Part shown: piece by piece, positions 53,109 through 62,393 of the stretch
How positions within the stretch are numbered: position 1 is the stretch's first letter
How the letters are laid out: every line of letters starts with the position of its first letter
Source of the DNA: Flavobacterium endoglycinae
Lineage (GTDB): Bacteria > Bacteroidota > Bacteroidia > Flavobacteriales > Flavobacteriaceae
Length of the DNA: 64,000 nucleotides
Direction: 5' to 3'
NCBI RefSeq assembly: GCF_017352115.1
Contig: NZ_CP071448.1
Span: 372,001 to 436,000, forward strand
Position numbers and translations under genes: made by a program
Notes under the pieces: generated by a model
What the model saw: the letters and a program-made list of their open reading frames with translations, nothing else
The model's database searches: none
What the model was told of the DNA's origin: nothing

Positions 53109-54587
53109 TTAGTAACCAGGGTTTTGAACTGTTACTCCTCCTGATTGCTGAACAACTGTAGCAGGAATTGGATACAACTCGTGTTTACCAACTATAAATG
53201 TTTTTCCATTAGGGAAAGCTGGGCTTACATCTGCTTTCATCGCAGCTTCCGCTTGTCCAGTTCTTACAAGATCGAACCATCTATCATGCTCAAAAGCAAA
53301 TTCTAATCTTCTTTCTTTGTAAATTGCTTTTCTAACATCTGACTGACCTGTAGCTGGAGTGTCACCTAGACCAGCTCTGTGTCTAATCTGATTAATTAAA
53401 GGAATTGCTTCTGAAGTTTGTCCTAATTCATTTAGAGCCTCAGCTTTCATTAAAATTACCTCAGCATATCTTAAATATCTAAGATTTACATCTGTAAATT
53501 CTTGGTTATAAAATGCTGATGAATACGCTTTATAATTATACATTGGGTTAGAAACTGTAGATGCTACTTCTCTACCATCGTATAAAACTGATCCTCTAAA
53601 AATAATCGTTGCTGCTCTTCTTACATCTCCTGCTTCATAAGCATTAGCAAGCCCTTGAGATGGTGTATTGAAACCCCATCCCCATCCTCCAGCACCTCTA
53701 GGCGCTTGAGATACAGTATAGTTTCCGATTCCGTATCCTGGAGAAGAAGTTCCTCCAATTCCATTAATTTCAAAAATTGATTCTGCACCAAATTCTCCTT
53801 CTTTTTTATATTGTAAAGAATAGTCCGAAACTAAAGAATAACCTGTTACTTTATCACAATTGTCAATTACTTTTTGCCAATTTTTTTGATATAAATTAAC
53901 CTTAGCCAATAAAGCATAAGCTGCTCCTTTAGATGCACGTGCAACGTCTGTTCCACTATATGATGATTTTAATGGTAATGCTTGTATAGCATCATTTAAA
54001 TCTTGCTCGATAAAAGCATAGACCTCAGCTGGAGTTTTACGAGTTAACTGCATGATTCTATCGTCATCATTTCCTGGAACTGGTAAATGGTCTACAATTG
54101 GAACTCCACCATATCCTTTAACTAAAGTAAAGTACATAAATGCTCTTAAAAATTTCGCCTCTCCTTCTAATCTGGTTTTTAAAGCAGGAGTTACTTGTGT
54201 AAGCTTTGGAAACATCGCTAATGCTTGATTTGCTCTGTTGATACCTGCATAATTATAATTCCAAATACTACTGAAAGATGGTGTTGAAGAATTAAAAGTT
54301 AACGCATCTAAAACATCTTTATCAGTACCAGTATCTCCGGGATCTGAACCTTTATCGGCATCATCAGTCATAATACTGGTAACCCCGTTCCAAGCAAAAG
54401 AAGACATGTCCCAAGATAAAAATATATTATAAACTGCATCAACCATTGAGGTTGCACCTGCATCACTATCTACTAAAGCAGGATCGGCAGGAATATTTTG
54501 TGTTTGATCTACATCTAAAAATTCATCTGAACATCCAGATACAAACAAACCAGAAAGTATAAAAAGTGATATATATAATCGTTTCAT
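53109..54587 (-). CDS. SusD/RagB-family glycan-binding lipoprotein
   Basis: The product has 492 residues with a lipoprotein signal ending at Cys19 (LFVSGCSDEFLDV). A SusD TPR-like fold follows: FLRAFMYFTLVKGYGGVPIV, TRKTPAEVYAFIEQDLNDAI, SKGAAYALLAKVNLYQKNW, then NLRYLRYAEVILMKAEALNELG, and a C-terminal RRLEFAFEHDRWFDLVRTGQAE. It caps the SusC pore and captures oligosaccharide at the cell surface. It begins 4 bp after susC. A strong hairpin follows its stop. Confidence 0.96.
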   Translation of the reverse strand: MKRLYISLFILSGLFVSGCSDEFLDVDQTQNIPADPALVDSDAGATSMVDAVYNIFLSWDMSSFAWNGVTSIMTDDADKGSDPGDTGTDKDVLDALTFNSSTPSFSSIWNYNYAGINRANQALAMFPKLTQVTPALKTRLEGEAKFLRAFMYFTLVKGYGGVPIVDHLPVPGNDDDRIMQLTRKTPAEVYAFIEQDLNDAIQALPLKSSYSGTDVARASKGAAYALLAKVNLYQKNWQKVIDNCDKVTGYSLVSDYSLQYKKEGEFGAESIFEINGIGGTSSPGYGIGNYTVSQAPRGAGGWGWGFNTPSQGLANAYEAGDVRRAATIIFRGSVLYDGREVASTVSNPMYNYKAYSSAFYNQEFTDVNLRYLRYAEVILMKAEALNELGQTSEAIPLINQIRHRAGLGDTPATGQSDVRKAIYKERRLEFAFEHDRWFDLVRTGQAEAAMKADVSPAFPNGKTFIVGKHELYPIPATVVQQSGGVTVQNPGY

Positions 54588-54591
54588 GATA

Positions 54592-57500
54592 TTAAAATTT
54601 TAAGTTTGCACCAACTACAAATGTCTTTAACGCTGGATAAGCATCTAACTCAACTCCTTGAGTACCTGTTACTAACTGACCATCTCCTAAAACTTCAGGT
54701 GAGAATCCTGAATATTTTTGAGTAATGAAAGGGTTCATAGCATTTACATAAATTCTACAGTAATTAATGAAACCTTCTTCTTTTAGAGGAAGCTTATATC
54801 CTAAAGTAATGTTATTGATTCTGAAGAAATCTCCAGATTCTAAATAATAGGTTGATGCAACTGGAACCTGATTAAATGGTGCTGGATTAGTACCTGTAGT
54901 GTTGGTTGGAGTCCACATATTGTTTAATAAAGAGGCTTCAACATTTTCTCCATAAAAACGCTGTGCTTTTTTTCCGTTATAAACTTTTGATCCACCTACT
55001 CCATATCCGTCAACAGAAAAGTCAATGTTTTTATAATTTAATCCCACAGTAACTCCATAATTAGAAGTCGGTAAAACTGAACCTACATATTTTCTGTCTT
55101 TAGTTTGGTCTAAAGCTCCTTGAGGCACTTTACTTCCGTTTGCTGTATAGTATAACATTTGTCCGTTTGCTGGATCAACGCCGGCATACTCATACATATA
55201 GAAACTTCCTAAAGGCTGTCCAACTGATGTATTATCAAGTATTTTTGTAACCTGACCATTTCCTAATGAACCACCATTTACTGTTGCAATTTGAACATTT
55301 TTTAAACTAGCTAGTTCATTTTTATTGTGAGAAAAATTTCCTCCTATCCAGTAACTTAAGTTATCTGTAATTTTGTCATCCCAACGTAAAGCGATTTCAA
55401 AACCTTTATTAGTTACTTCACCAACATGTGTTGGAGATTCTAATGTAATTCCTGATGTAGAATAAGGCTTAACATTCAAAATAGCATTGTTAGTATTTTT
55501 ACTATAAATATCAAATGATCCTTTTAATCTACTATTAAACAATTCAACATCTAAACCTGCAGAAGCTTCTTCTACAATTTCCCATGATAAACTTGGGTCA
55601 ATCTGAGAATTGATAGTTGTTCCTGAACCACCATTATAATCTACTCCAGATGTAAATGACTGGATATTTAATGGCACTTTTTGGTTTCCTAATTTACCCC
55701 AAGAACCTCTCAGTTTTAATAAATCTAAACCTTTGATATCAGATAAGAAACTTTCTTTTGTTACAATCCATCCAATACCCATTGATGGGAATGTACCCCA
55801 ACGGTAATCACTTGAATAATTTGAAGAACCATCACGTCTTACAGTACCTGTTAATAAGTATCTGTCCATTAATTTGTATTGAAAACGAGCAAAATAAGAT
55901 GCTAATCTAGATTGATTTTCGTTTACAGCTTTATAGGTAGTAACGCCTCCATTTTGTGCATAGGCAACACCATCAAGTCCCCAATAATTACTATTAGGAT
56001 TTACATTCTTAATATCAGCAGTCGTTTTAGATCTTGTACCTAAAACGTTAGCTTCGATACCAGCAGTAACTTCTACATCGTGAATTTCTCCAAAAACCTT
56101 ATTATATGTAAAATAATTAGATAAATTCCAATTGAAATAATCGTCTGTATTTCTTGTTAATGTGTTTGTATTCAAACTTTTTTTGTCGTAAGCAGATTCT
56201 ACTCTACTTGGATCAGCTGCTAACCAAAGACCTAAATTGTCTACAAAATTATATTGCTTATACGTGTAATATTCTCCATTAAATTGAGATGTGAATTTCA
56301 ATGACTTGATTATATCCCAATCTAATCGTAATCCACCTTGAAGCATAACCGTTTTTTGCTGCTCATTATTATAATCTAAAGCAACAACAGGATTACCAAC
56401 TGAGTTAAAAGAATCACCTGTTTCACCAACAACACCATTCAAAATAAATGGTACTCCATATTTTCCGTCAGGGTAACGTACAGGAACTAAAGGTGATTGT
56501 CTGTAAGCTGATGTAAATGCAGACATCGGTTTTGGTGTGTTTTTTATAGAACTAACACTAAAATTTTGGCTAATTTTAAGTTTCTCAGAAATTTTGTACT
56601 CATTATTACTTCTAAAAGTAGTACGTCCATATTCAGTTCCTTTCAAAATTCCTTCTTCTTCGTAGTTTCCTACACTAAAAAAGTATTTAATATTTTCTCC
56701 CGATCCAGAAAGAGATACATTATTTTGAGTATACACTCCTGTTTTTGTTATCTCATCAAACCAATTTGTGTTATAAAGCTGATTTTGAGAAAATCTACCA
56801 GCAGGAAACTGGCTGATAAACGCTGCATTATTATACTGAATGTATTGGTCAGCATTGGCCATTTTTACCTTTTTTAGAGGTGATCTAAAACCAGCATAAC
56901 TGTCAATATCTACTACAAGTTTTCCTTTCCCTGTTTTAGTAGTAATCATGATAACCCCATTAGCACCTCTCGTACCATAAATAGCAAGCGCAGAAGCATC
57001 TTTTAAAACTTCATATGAAGTAATATCATTTGCGTTGATATTATTAATATTATCAGTAGGCATACCATCAACAACGTATAATGGACTTCTTCCTCCTAAT
57101 GCAGTACCAACCCCTCTAATAACAATTGAAGGTGTACTACCAGGGGCATCAGAAGTAGCTACTTGAACCCCAGCGGCTTTACCTTGAATAGCTTGAGAAG
57201 CGTTAATTACTTTCATTTTGGTAATTTCTTCAGATTTAATAGAACTTACAGCTGAAGTATTATCCACTTTTTTTCTTGTACCGTACCCAATAACTACAAC
57301 TTCTTTTAATTCAGTATCACCTGATTCTTTTAAAGTAATGGTCATTGGTGCGGCAGTTGCCGGTACAGAAACTGGATCAAAACCTAACATAGAGACTTTT
57401 AATATGTCTCCAGGTTTTGCATTGATTGTAAAGTTTCCGTCGAAATCTGCGTCTGCAGTGGCTCTAGCATCAGATGAAGCGATTATCGCTCCTGGAATTC

Positions 57501-57606
57501 CCATTCCGCTACTGTCCACTACTTTTCCTTTAATTGCTTGTGCCTGTCCGGACACATATGCCGGAAGCATTATTAGCACAAATAAGCTAAAAATAAAATT
57601 TTTCAT
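54592..57606 (-). CDS. SusC/RagA TonB-dependent outer-membrane transporter
   Basis: This 1004-residue protein has a signal peptide (1-21). A carboxypeptidase-regulatory-like domain (about 24-95) precedes the TonB-box region and plug (about 98-225; KEVVVIGYGTRKK, SIVIRGVGT, YVVDGMP, SYEVLKDASALAIYG, GVIMITTK). A 22-strand barrel follows and ends FVVGANLKF. It imports oligosaccharide with TonB energy. No STN domain is present, so anti-sigma signalling is not expected; regulation likely comes from the HTH protein encoded next door. It is the first gene of the operon. Confidence 0.97.
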   Translation of the reverse strand: MKNFIFSLFVLIMLPAYVSGQAQAIKGKVVDSSGMGIPGAIIASSDARATADADFDGNFTINAKPGDILKVSMLGFDPVSVPATAAPMTITLKESGDTELKEVVVIGYGTRKKVDNTSAVSSIKSEEITKMKVINASQAIQGKAAGVQVATSDAPGSTPSIVIRGVGTALGGRSPLYVVDGMPTDNINNINANDITSYEVLKDASALAIYGTRGANGVIMITTKTGKGKLVVDIDSYAGFRSPLKKVKMANADQYIQYNNAAFISQFPAGRFSQNQLYNTNWFDEITKTGVYTQNNVSLSGSGENIKYFFSVGNYEEEGILKGTEYGRTTFRSNNEYKISEKLKISQNFSVSSIKNTPKPMSAFTSAYRQSPLVPVRYPDGKYGVPFILNGVVGETGDSFNSVGNPVVALDYNNEQQKTVMLQGGLRLDWDIIKSLKFTSQFNGEYYTYKQYNFVDNLGLWLAADPSRVESAYDKKSLNTNTLTRNTDDYFNWNLSNYFTYNKVFGEIHDVEVTAGIEANVLGTRSKTTADIKNVNPNSNYWGLDGVAYAQNGGVTTYKAVNENQSRLASYFARFQYKLMDRYLLTGTVRRDGSSNYSSDYRWGTFPSMGIGWIVTKESFLSDIKGLDLLKLRGSWGKLGNQKVPLNIQSFTSGVDYNGGSGTTINSQIDPSLSWEIVEEASAGLDVELFNSRLKGSFDIYSKNTNNAILNVKPYSTSGITLESPTHVGEVTNKGFEIALRWDDKITDNLSYWIGGNFSHNKNELASLKNVQIATVNGGSLGNGQVTKILDNTSVGQPLGSFYMYEYAGVDPANGQMLYYTANGSKVPQGALDQTKDRKYVGSVLPTSNYGVTVGLNYKNIDFSVDGYGVGGSKVYNGKKAQRFYGENVEASLLNNMWTPTNTTGTNPAPFNQVPVASTYYLESGDFFRINNITLGYKLPLKEEGFINYCRIYVNAMNPFITQKYSGFSPEVLGDGQLVTGTQGVELDAYPALKTFVVGANLKF

Positions 57607-57662
57607 ACAGTTTGTAATCGTTTAAGTTAGTAGAGCCAAATTAAGCAATTACAACGTTGTAG

Positions 57663-57789
57663 TACATCATTTACCACTACAGCATAGCTACATCATTATG
57701 TTAAAATATAATTACAAAAATTTGATAATCAAACAATTAAATGTTAAGAAAATTTCATTAACATAACGTTATGATGTAGTAATGATGTA
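57663..57789. promoter_or_regulatory. Repeated TACATCAT octamers upstream of susC
   Basis: TACATCAT occurs at 57663-57670 and 57689-57696, a one-mismatch copy TACAGCAT at 57678-57685, and the inverse ATGATGTA at 57771-57778 and 57782-57789. Spacing between starts is 15, 11 and, in the distal pair, 11 bp, about one helical turn. They lie 57-183 bp upstream of the susC ATG, beside the palindromes ACAACGTTGT (57651-57660) and CATAACGTTATG (57762-57773). They are a candidate operator of the adjacent HTH regulator. Confidence 0.6.
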
Positions 57790-57850
57790 TTGGAATTATA
57801 TAAAAAATGGTATCGAAAAATATAAGATCATCAAAAAACAAAATCAAATC

Positions 57851-60595
57851 TTACAGACTTAATAAAAACTTTGACAGGTTTTCTTCTTGATTAAGTCCTA
57901 ATTTCTTTCTGAGACGATATCTGTGTAATTCTACACCTCGAAAAGAGATATTCATCATAGGGGCAATTTCCTTTGAAGAAAGATTCATTTTTAGATAAAT
58001 ACATAGTTTTATATCCTTTGGAGTTAGGTTTGGATATTTTTTAGAAAGGTTTACAATAAATTCGTTGTGAATTTGATTCAGATTCGTTTCAAATATTTCC
58101 CACTCATGTTTATTTACTTCATTTATCTTAATAGCTTTTTTGATTTCACTCTTCAGCTTACCAAAGTCTTTTTCAGAATCTAAAATATTTTGAATCTTAT
58201 CAATCATCTCAGTTTGTTTGGCAATTGATAACGATTTACCCGCTACTTCTGATGATTTTGTTTGAAGTTCTAATTCTAAAATATGTTTTTCGTATTCCTG
58301 ACTATTTAATTCATTTTCTTTTTTCAATTCCATTTCCAGAATCTCACGCTGATGCTTCAATTCTTCAGCTTGTAATTTCAATTTTTGAGTATAACGAAGT
58401 TTATTCCATTTATAATAGAAGAATAATACCGCTGCAATTACTAGAAGATAAAGCAGAATCATCCAAAATGAAAAATACCAAGGTTGTGCCACTTTAAAAT
58501 CAAAACTTGACACTTTATCATAGTTTGCGCCATCATGTTTGTAAATCACAACAGAATGAGAACCGCTGCCTAAATTGTTTAGTACAATTGAACCATTTGT
58601 TATAGGAATGTAATTTTTATCTTTATTGATCTGATAAAATAAATTAGGTTTACTTGCTCCGTAAATTCCTGATATTACGTTTATTTTTAATTCGGTGTTG
58701 TGCTTAATTTTTCCTTCATCAGGCAGTAATTCATGGTTATTATAAGCTTCTACTTTTACCCCTCTATTTTGTCTGTTGATGTACCCAAGCTGAAGTGAAA
58801 TAAAACCATCGTCAAGGTTCATTAAATAATGATTGTTGCTTCTAAAAATTCGCAGATTTTCATTAATTAATTTTCCTTTGTAATATTTCTCTTGAATAAT
58901 ATTCCAGATAAATTTTCCATCATGAGCATAGATATGATATAAAATTCCCTCTTGAAGAACTAAAAAATGATCTTTGTCGATAGCAATGACATCTGAAATG
59001 TTTTTGAAATTAGAATTGAACAATTCATTTTCTTCCAATTTATTTGAAAGCGAATTAAATGTGTACCAAACGTTATTTATGAGAAAAAGGATTTCGTCTC
59101 GAAACTCGAAAATTTTAACGCCAAAATCATTTTTAATTTTGCTTTGCTGCGTAATGTTTTCTATTTTCTTTGTCTTGTAATTATCATCAAGTAATACTCT
59201 GTACAATCCGCGATAATTATCGGCCGCCCAAATTTCGTTTTTCTTATTTTGAGCTACGTATTTAATGGGTTTTGTAAAATCATTAATTACTTTACTTTTT
59301 TTAAAATCTGAAGAATCGTCATAAACCAAAATACCGCTGTAAGTTGATTGAAAATAAGTATCATTAATAATGCTTTTTGAGAAATTCCATCCTCCGCTTA
59401 CATTATTAATTTTGGTTAAGGCTCCGTTTTCATAGCAGAAAGTTCCGTCATTATGACCAATAATATATTTGTCATTTATTTTGGTAATATTCCAGCCTTG
59501 TCCCTGCGTATTGGGCATCATTTTAAAATTACCCGAATCGAATTCGAAAATTCCGTGATTTGATGCAATTAGATATCCTTTCTTCGTCGTTGCAACAGAA
59601 TATACAGAACCTAAAATCCCAGAATTATCATAGAAAAACGAAATTGGTGAATTTACCTCGACATGGGCAATTCCGTTATCGAGTCCAAGCCATAAATCTT
59701 CTTCTTTATCAAAACCAATACTTAAAACCGAATTGTTCATTAAAACATTATTCCTATCAATATTTTTATAGGAATTTGTTTTAAAATCATAAATAAAAAC
59801 GCCTTTATTTCCAGTTCCCACAACGAGTTTATTGTTTCTGATAAATTTGGCAACATTGATTCCGTTTGATTTTAAGGTTTCATTTAACGGATTATTCCAT
59901 GCTTTTAAACCATTTTTTCCGACAATAAAAATCCCTCGTTTTTGTGTAAAAATGTACGTCTGTCCATCGTGCTTTTCGACAGCATGCACAACTGTATTTT
60001 TTAAATTATCCCACCCTTTCGGATTTGAAATTTTAGAACCGTTCATTTTAAACAATCCTTTATTTACAGAAGCTACATACAAATCCTGATCTACTACAAA
60101 ACAGTACGAAATTAGAAATGGAAATTTTATTTTTTTTATATTTTTTCCATTATAAATGAAAACGTCGTTAAAGGATTGAAAGTAAAGTGATTCTTTGTAT
60201 CGGAAAATCTTCCAGATTTCTTCGTTGTCTTTTTCGTCAAATAAGCGGAGGTTTTTAGTAATGGAAACATAGTTCATTTTACCATTTTCGCGTTTCCAAT
60301 AGCCAAATTCTTTATACGAACCTGAATAAATGCGGTCGTCTTCAATTAATATGGATCGAATAATGGTTTTATTAGGAAGTGCGTATTTTTCCCAAACCAC
60401 ACCATCATACCGAAGCAGATAGTGGTTATTGGCAAAATACATAGCTTTATCTTTTCCCTGCGCGACATTCCAAATCTGGTTGTCACCTTGGTAATCTGAT
60501 TTGTTGTAATTTTCAACGAAAGGAAGTAATTCTTGTGCTTGAATGTGAAAAGCAATGAAAAAGAAGAAAACTGATTTTAAAAGTATCGATTTCAA
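57851..60595 (-). CDS. Membrane-anchored propeller/triple-Tyr HTH transcriptional regulator
   Basis: The product has 914 residues from TTG at complement 60593-60595, chosen for the signal peptide MKSILLKSVFFFFIAFHIQA; the longer TTG start at 60616 falls inside a -7-like box. A periplasmic two-component-regulator propeller covers roughly 30-620 and a Y_Y_Y-like Ig domain about 630-700. One membrane helix follows (about 706-730), then a coiled coil (about 735-800), and a LuxR-type HTH at the end (about 856-914; LSSKEIAPMMNISFRGVELHRYRLRKKLG). There is no histidine kinase, receiver or AraC domain. It is the likely direct glycan sensor-activator of susC. Confidence 0.88.
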   Translation of the reverse strand: MKSILLKSVFFFFIAFHIQAQELLPFVENYNKSDYQGDNQIWNVAQGKDKAMYFANNHYLLRYDGVVWEKYALPNKTIIRSILIEDDRIYSGSYKEFGYWKRENGKMNYVSITKNLRLFDEKDNEEIWKIFRYKESLYFQSFNDVFIYNGKNIKKIKFPFLISYCFVVDQDLYVASVNKGLFKMNGSKISNPKGWDNLKNTVVHAVEKHDGQTYIFTQKRGIFIVGKNGLKAWNNPLNETLKSNGINVAKFIRNNKLVVGTGNKGVFIYDFKTNSYKNIDRNNVLMNNSVLSIGFDKEEDLWLGLDNGIAHVEVNSPISFFYDNSGILGSVYSVATTKKGYLIASNHGIFEFDSGNFKMMPNTQGQGWNITKINDKYIIGHNDGTFCYENGALTKINNVSGGWNFSKSIINDTYFQSTYSGILVYDDSSDFKKSKVINDFTKPIKYVAQNKKNEIWAADNYRGLYRVLLDDNYKTKKIENITQQSKIKNDFGVKIFEFRDEILFLINNVWYTFNSLSNKLEENELFNSNFKNISDVIAIDKDHFLVLQEGILYHIYAHDGKFIWNIIQEKYYKGKLINENLRIFRSNNHYLMNLDDGFISLQLGYINRQNRGVKVEAYNNHELLPDEGKIKHNTELKINVISGIYGASKPNLFYQINKDKNYIPITNGSIVLNNLGSGSHSVVIYKHDGANYDKVSSFDFKVAQPWYFSFWMILLYLLVIAAVLFFYYKWNKLRYTQKLKLQAEELKHQREILEMELKKENELNSQEYEKHILELELQTKSSEVAGKSLSIAKQTEMIDKIQNILDSEKDFGKLKSEIKKAIKINEVNKHEWEIFETNLNQIHNEFIVNLSKKYPNLTPKDIKLCIYLKMNLSSKEIAPMMNISFRGVELHRYRLRKKLGLNQEENLSKFLLSL

Positions 60596-60613
60596 GATAT
60601 TCGGATTTAAATC

Positions 60614-60621
60614 CAAAGATA
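60614..60621 (-). promoter_or_regulatory. -7-like box TATCTTTG of the regulator gene
   Basis: On the minus strand TATCTTTG fits TAnnTTTG, about 20 bp before the TTG start at 60595. No matching -33 element is seen at standard distance. Confidence 0.4.
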
Positions 60622-60663
60622 CTCACAAATATTGAATTTTCGGCTTTAAAAACATGATTGGAT

Positions 60664-61089
60664 TTAGCTGAAAGAGATCATCAGTAATGTTAGAACACCA
60701 ATTAAAAAGCATAAAGGAGCAAAATAACGAGTATCGTTTTGTCCGAATTTAGTATTTTTTATTTTTTTGAAAAAGCCAAGATATTTAAAATCGCCAATTG
60801 CTCGTACCATAAATATAGTGGCTAAAATCCAAAGTCCATATTTCTCAAGCCATAAAGGTAATTCGATAAAAATGATATTGACTTTTATTAAATAAAAAAT
60901 ACTGAAACCAAACAAACCAAAAGCAACAATCAGAGTAGATCGTATTCCAGGATTTCGAGGCGGAGTTTGAGCATCTGGAGTTGGATACACACCTTCAGTT
61001 CCCCACTTTCCTCCAAAAGCCCAGTAAAAATGGAGTAATGAAAGAAAAAGAAATACTAAAAACAAAAGTACTGCAATGATCGTTGCCAT
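60664..61089 (-). CDS. DUF3995 domain-containing membrane protein
   Basis: This 141-residue protein has four membrane helices and the DUF3995 pattern: FLFLSLLHFYWAFGGKWGTEGVYPT at the start, and MVRAIGDFKYLGFFKK with DTRYFAPLCFLIGVL near the end. The function is unknown. It lies 14 bp after ackA on the same strand, so it is probably cotranscribed with pta-ackA. Confidence 0.85.
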   Translation of the reverse strand: MATIIAVLLFLVFLFLSLLHFYWAFGGKWGTEGVYPTPDAQTPPRNPGIRSTLIVAFGLFGFSIFYLIKVNIIFIELPLWLEKYGLWILATIFMVRAIGDFKYLGFFKKIKNTKFGQNDTRYFAPLCFLIGVLTLLMISFS

Positions 61090-61103
61090 TGTTTGAGATG
61101 TTT

Positions 61104-62294
61104 TTAAAGCTTATCGGCTAATAAATGATATACTTGATTGGCAATTTCGTATTCTTCATCTGTTGGCACAACCAATACTTTTACAATAGAGTTTTCAGAA
61201 TTGATTTCTCGTAATTCTTTAGAACGAATTTGATTTTTTGATGCATCTATTTCAATTCCAAAATAATCCATATCAGTACAAATCAAATTACGCATAAAAG
61301 AAGAATTTTCACCAATTCCTGCAGTAAAAACAATAGCATCTAAACCGTTTAAAGCTGCTGCATAAGCACCAATCGTTTTTCTGATTCTATACGCATTCAT
61401 TTGCAAAGCCAGCTTACAATCTTTATTTCCCTTTTCTGCTTCTGCTTCAATATCACGTAAATCGCTGTAGCCCGTAAGTCCAAGCATACCACTTTGTTTT
61501 AGTAAAACAGCATTAACCTCATCTGGAGTATAGCCTAAATTTTTAATCATGTAAAAAACAACAGACTGATCGATATCTCCAGCACGAGTTCCCATAATCA
61601 AACCATTTGAAGGCGAAAATCCCATTGAGGTATCAATACATTTTCCGTCTTGAATAGCTGCCATACTACAGCCGTTTCCTAAGTGAATGGTAATTATTTT
61701 AGAATTGTTTTTTAAGTAACTAATCGCCTTTTCAGAAACATATTTATGACTCGTTCCGTGAAAACCGTAAACACGTACTTTATTTTCGGTTAAAAGATAA
61801 TTTGGAATAGCATATTTATAAGCTACTTCAGGCATTGTTTGATGAAAAGCAGTATCAAAAACCGCAATTTGTTCTGCCGAGCTGAAGATTTCTTCTGCTA
61901 CATTAATTCCTTCTAAATTGGCAGGATTATGCAAAGGTGCCAATTCAAAAAGCTGCTTAATTTTTTCTTTTACTTTATCATTAATTTTTACGGTATCACT
62001 AAAATCGCTTCCTCCATGTACGACACGATGTCCAACAGCTGCTATTTCTGAAGTTGATTTAATTACGCCTTTTTCAGCGTCTAAAAGCATATTGGCTACT
62101 TTCTGTAAACCTACTTTATGGTTCGGAATCGCAAGTGTTTCTTCGTGAGAAGCTGCTGTTGTTTTAAAGGTTACATTTGAAGTTTCTAAACCAATTCGGT
62201 CAATCATTCCAGAACAAATTACTTCGTTTTCCGGCATTACCATTAATTGATATTTTATTGAAGAACTTCCTGAGTTTATGATAAGTATTTTCAT
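61104..62294 (-). CDS. ackA: Acetate kinase
   Basis: This 396-residue ASKHA-fold kinase converts acetyl phosphate and ADP to acetate and ATP. Motifs are INSGSSSIKYQLM, GHRVVHGGSDF, FDTAFHQTMP, YGFHGTSHKYVS, IIHLGNGCS, DTSMGFSP, GTRAGDID and TAGIGENSS, with Arg, His and Glu catalytic residues intact. It forms the standard unit with pta, 99 bp behind it, and gives ATP from acetyl-CoA overflow. Confidence 0.98.
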   Translation of the reverse strand: MKILIINSGSSSIKYQLMVMPENEVICSGMIDRIGLETSNVTFKTTAASHEETLAIPNHKVGLQKVANMLLDAEKGVIKSTSEIAAVGHRVVHGGSDFSDTVKINDKVKEKIKQLFELAPLHNPANLEGINVAEEIFSSAEQIAVFDTAFHQTMPEVAYKYAIPNYLLTENKVRVYGFHGTSHKYVSEKAISYLKNNSKIITIHLGNGCSMAAIQDGKCIDTSMGFSPSNGLIMGTRAGDIDQSVVFYMIKNLGYTPDEVNAVLLKQSGMLGLTGYSDLRDIEAEAEKGNKDCKLALQMNAYRIRKTIGAYAAALNGLDAIVFTAGIGENSSFMRNLICTDMDYFGIEIDASKNQIRSKELREINSENSIVKVLVVPTDEEYEIANQVYHLLADKL

Positions 62295-62393
62295 TTTTAT
62301 TTAAAGGTACTAAGATGCTAAGTTTATAAGGTGCTGAGTTTTTAATAAACTCAAACTATTTTTTAATTTTTAATTCTCAATTTGTAATTGAAT

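Noticed and set aside
61918..62148. Plus-strand frames opposite ackA, GH3, susC, regulator and pta
   Set aside because: All are antisense shadows of strongly supported genes, without own motifs or promoters.
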